Shown: piece after piece, positions 7,218-7,686 of the stretch
How positions within the stretch are numbered: position 1 is the first letter of the stretch
Layout: each line of letters starts with the position of its first letter
Assembly: GCA_900320925.1 (NCBI GenBank)
Contig: ONUD01000077.1
Span: 1-7,686, forward strand
DNA: 7,686 bases
From: an uncultured Eubacteriales bacterium
GTDB lineage: Bacteria > Bacillota > Clostridia > Oscillospirales > Acutalibacteraceae
Direction of reading: 5' to 3'
Program-made: the position numbers and the translations under genes
The notes under the pieces: generated by a model
The model's database searches: none
Told to the model about the DNA's origin: nothing
The model's input: only the letters and a program-made list of their open reading frames with translations

Positions 7218-7258
7218 GCGAAAGTATGTTATCATCAAAGCATTAGGAAGTGAATGAT
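7218..7258 (+). promoter_or_regulatory. Short leader of the CpXC gene with ribosome binding site
   Basis: AGGAAG at 7245-7250 lies 8 nt before the ATG at 7259 and sets that start; an ATG at 7254 is out of frame and leads to a short dead end. A promoter should lie here or in the terminator, since transcription is expected to stop upstream. TATGTT at 7225-7230 is a weak -10 candidate, but no matching -35 box stands out, so no promoter is called. Confidence 0.5.
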
Positions 7259-7686
7259 ATGGCGGAAAAAATCAGTAAAACGGTCAACTGCCCGCAGTGT
7301 GCCTATGCAGTGTCAACAGAACTGCTGTGCAGTGTGAATCGGAACGTGATGGAAGATATGAGGGATGCCGTGATGGAGGATCGGTTCTTCCAGTGGAAAT
7401 GCCCGCAGTGCGGCTATGAAACCCAGCTTCTTCATCCCCTTCTCTACAATGACGTCCGCAATCAGTTTATGATCTACTATATCCCCCACACACAGCGGAG
7501 AAGCGTCGCAGATGAAAAACTGGAAAATGAATATGCGGAACTGTCTGATGTCCGAAAAAGAGTGGTGCCAAGGGTCAATGCCCTGAAAGAAAAGATCGTG
7601 CTTCTGGAAAAGGGGATCAATGACATGGCGATGGAACTGGCAAAGTTGGCAGTTGCCAGAGTCGTGGAAAAAAGTACGGGACAGAC
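7259..7686 (+). CDS. CpXC-domain protein, 3'-truncated by window edge
   Basis: The frame is open from ATG 7259 to the end of the window, giving 142 residues so far. Two Cys-Pro-Gln-Cys motifs, Cys11-Cys14 and Cys48-Cys51, lie in the N-terminal region, which resembles the CpXC domain (about 120-130 residues, four cysteines in two CPxC pairs, function unknown). The pair layout suggests a zinc-ribbon-like metal site, which is inference. Between and after the motifs are RFFQWKCPQCGYETQLLHPLLYND and FMIYYIP, the beta-rich core expected for the family, though the exact segment limits are by eye. From about residue 80 the protein turns charged and helical (DEKLENEYAELSDVRKR and onward) with coiled-coil-like spacing. 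There is no signal peptide or membrane helix in the visible part, so it is probably cytoplasmic. It is separated from the upstream operon by a terminator and so probably has its own promoter. The family name is fairly secure; no function can be given. Confidence 0.8.
   Translation, partial: MAEKISKTVNCPQCAYAVSTELLCSVNRNVMEDMRDAVMEDRFFQWKCPQCGYETQLLHPLLYNDVRNQFMIYYIPHTQRRSVADEKLENEYAELSDVRKRVVPRVNALKEKIVLLEKGINDMAMELAKLAVARVVEKSTGQ

Noticed and set aside
7218..7244. Promoter for the CpXC gene
   Set aside because: TATGTT at 7225-7230 has no suitable -35 partner at normal spacing, and TTGCGA at 7216-7221 has only AGCATT as its -10 partner. A promoter probably exists but cannot be pinned.
7034..7246. 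Small + strand open frame spanning the rsgA end and the terminator
   Set aside because: It is out of frame with rsgA across its conserved zinc site and then reads through the terminator hairpin; no sign of a real gene.

Overview
The window reads as chromosomal core DNA of a Gram-positive Bacillota member. The gene order (fmt, rsmB, rlmN, a PP2C phosphatase, a PASTA Ser/Thr kinase, rsgA) is the classic Firmicutes translation/Ser-Thr-phosphorylation operon. Base composition looks roughly balanced and the protein style (a kinase with a long Glu/Ser-rich extracellular tail, a CpXC protein next door) suggests a Clostridia member, probably near the Ruminococcaceae/Oscillospiraceae. That placement is inference; no rRNA or other taxonomic marker is present.

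Layout: positions 2-817 hold fmt, which is cut by the left edge. They are followed by rsmB (820-2151), rlmN (2156-3184), the PP2C phosphatase prpC (3186-3914), the kinase prkC (3939-6305) and rsgA (6309-7178), all on the + strand. Gaps are 2, 4, 1, 24 and 3 nt, so this is one co-transcribed unit with strong translational coupling. A 17-bp hairpin with a T-run (7180-7217) ends it directly after rsgA. A separate gene for a CpXC-domain protein starts at 7259 and runs off the right edge. No stretch over 300 bases lacks a gene, and I see no mobile element, CRISPR array, tRNA or rRNA.

How the genes work together: Fmt formylates initiator Met-tRNA. RsmB and RlmN methylate 16S and 23S rRNA. RsgA is a GTPase that checks late 30S subunit assembly. 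PrkC senses the cell wall outside the cell through PASTA domains and phosphorylates cytoplasmic targets, and PrpC reverses this. RsgA (CpgA) is a reported PrkC substrate in Bacillus subtilis, so kinase, phosphatase and a likely target sit side by side.

Most of the window is ordinary, well-conserved core genome. The parts that merit a second look are the C-terminal extension of PrkC (a helical domain, a Glu/Ser tail and an odd hydrophobic end), a strong in-frame Shine-Dalgarno plus ATG inside that tail just ahead of SD-less rsgA, a three-codon ORF overlapping the prkC start, and the uncharacterised CpXC/coiled-coil gene. I found no convincing new multi-gene system.
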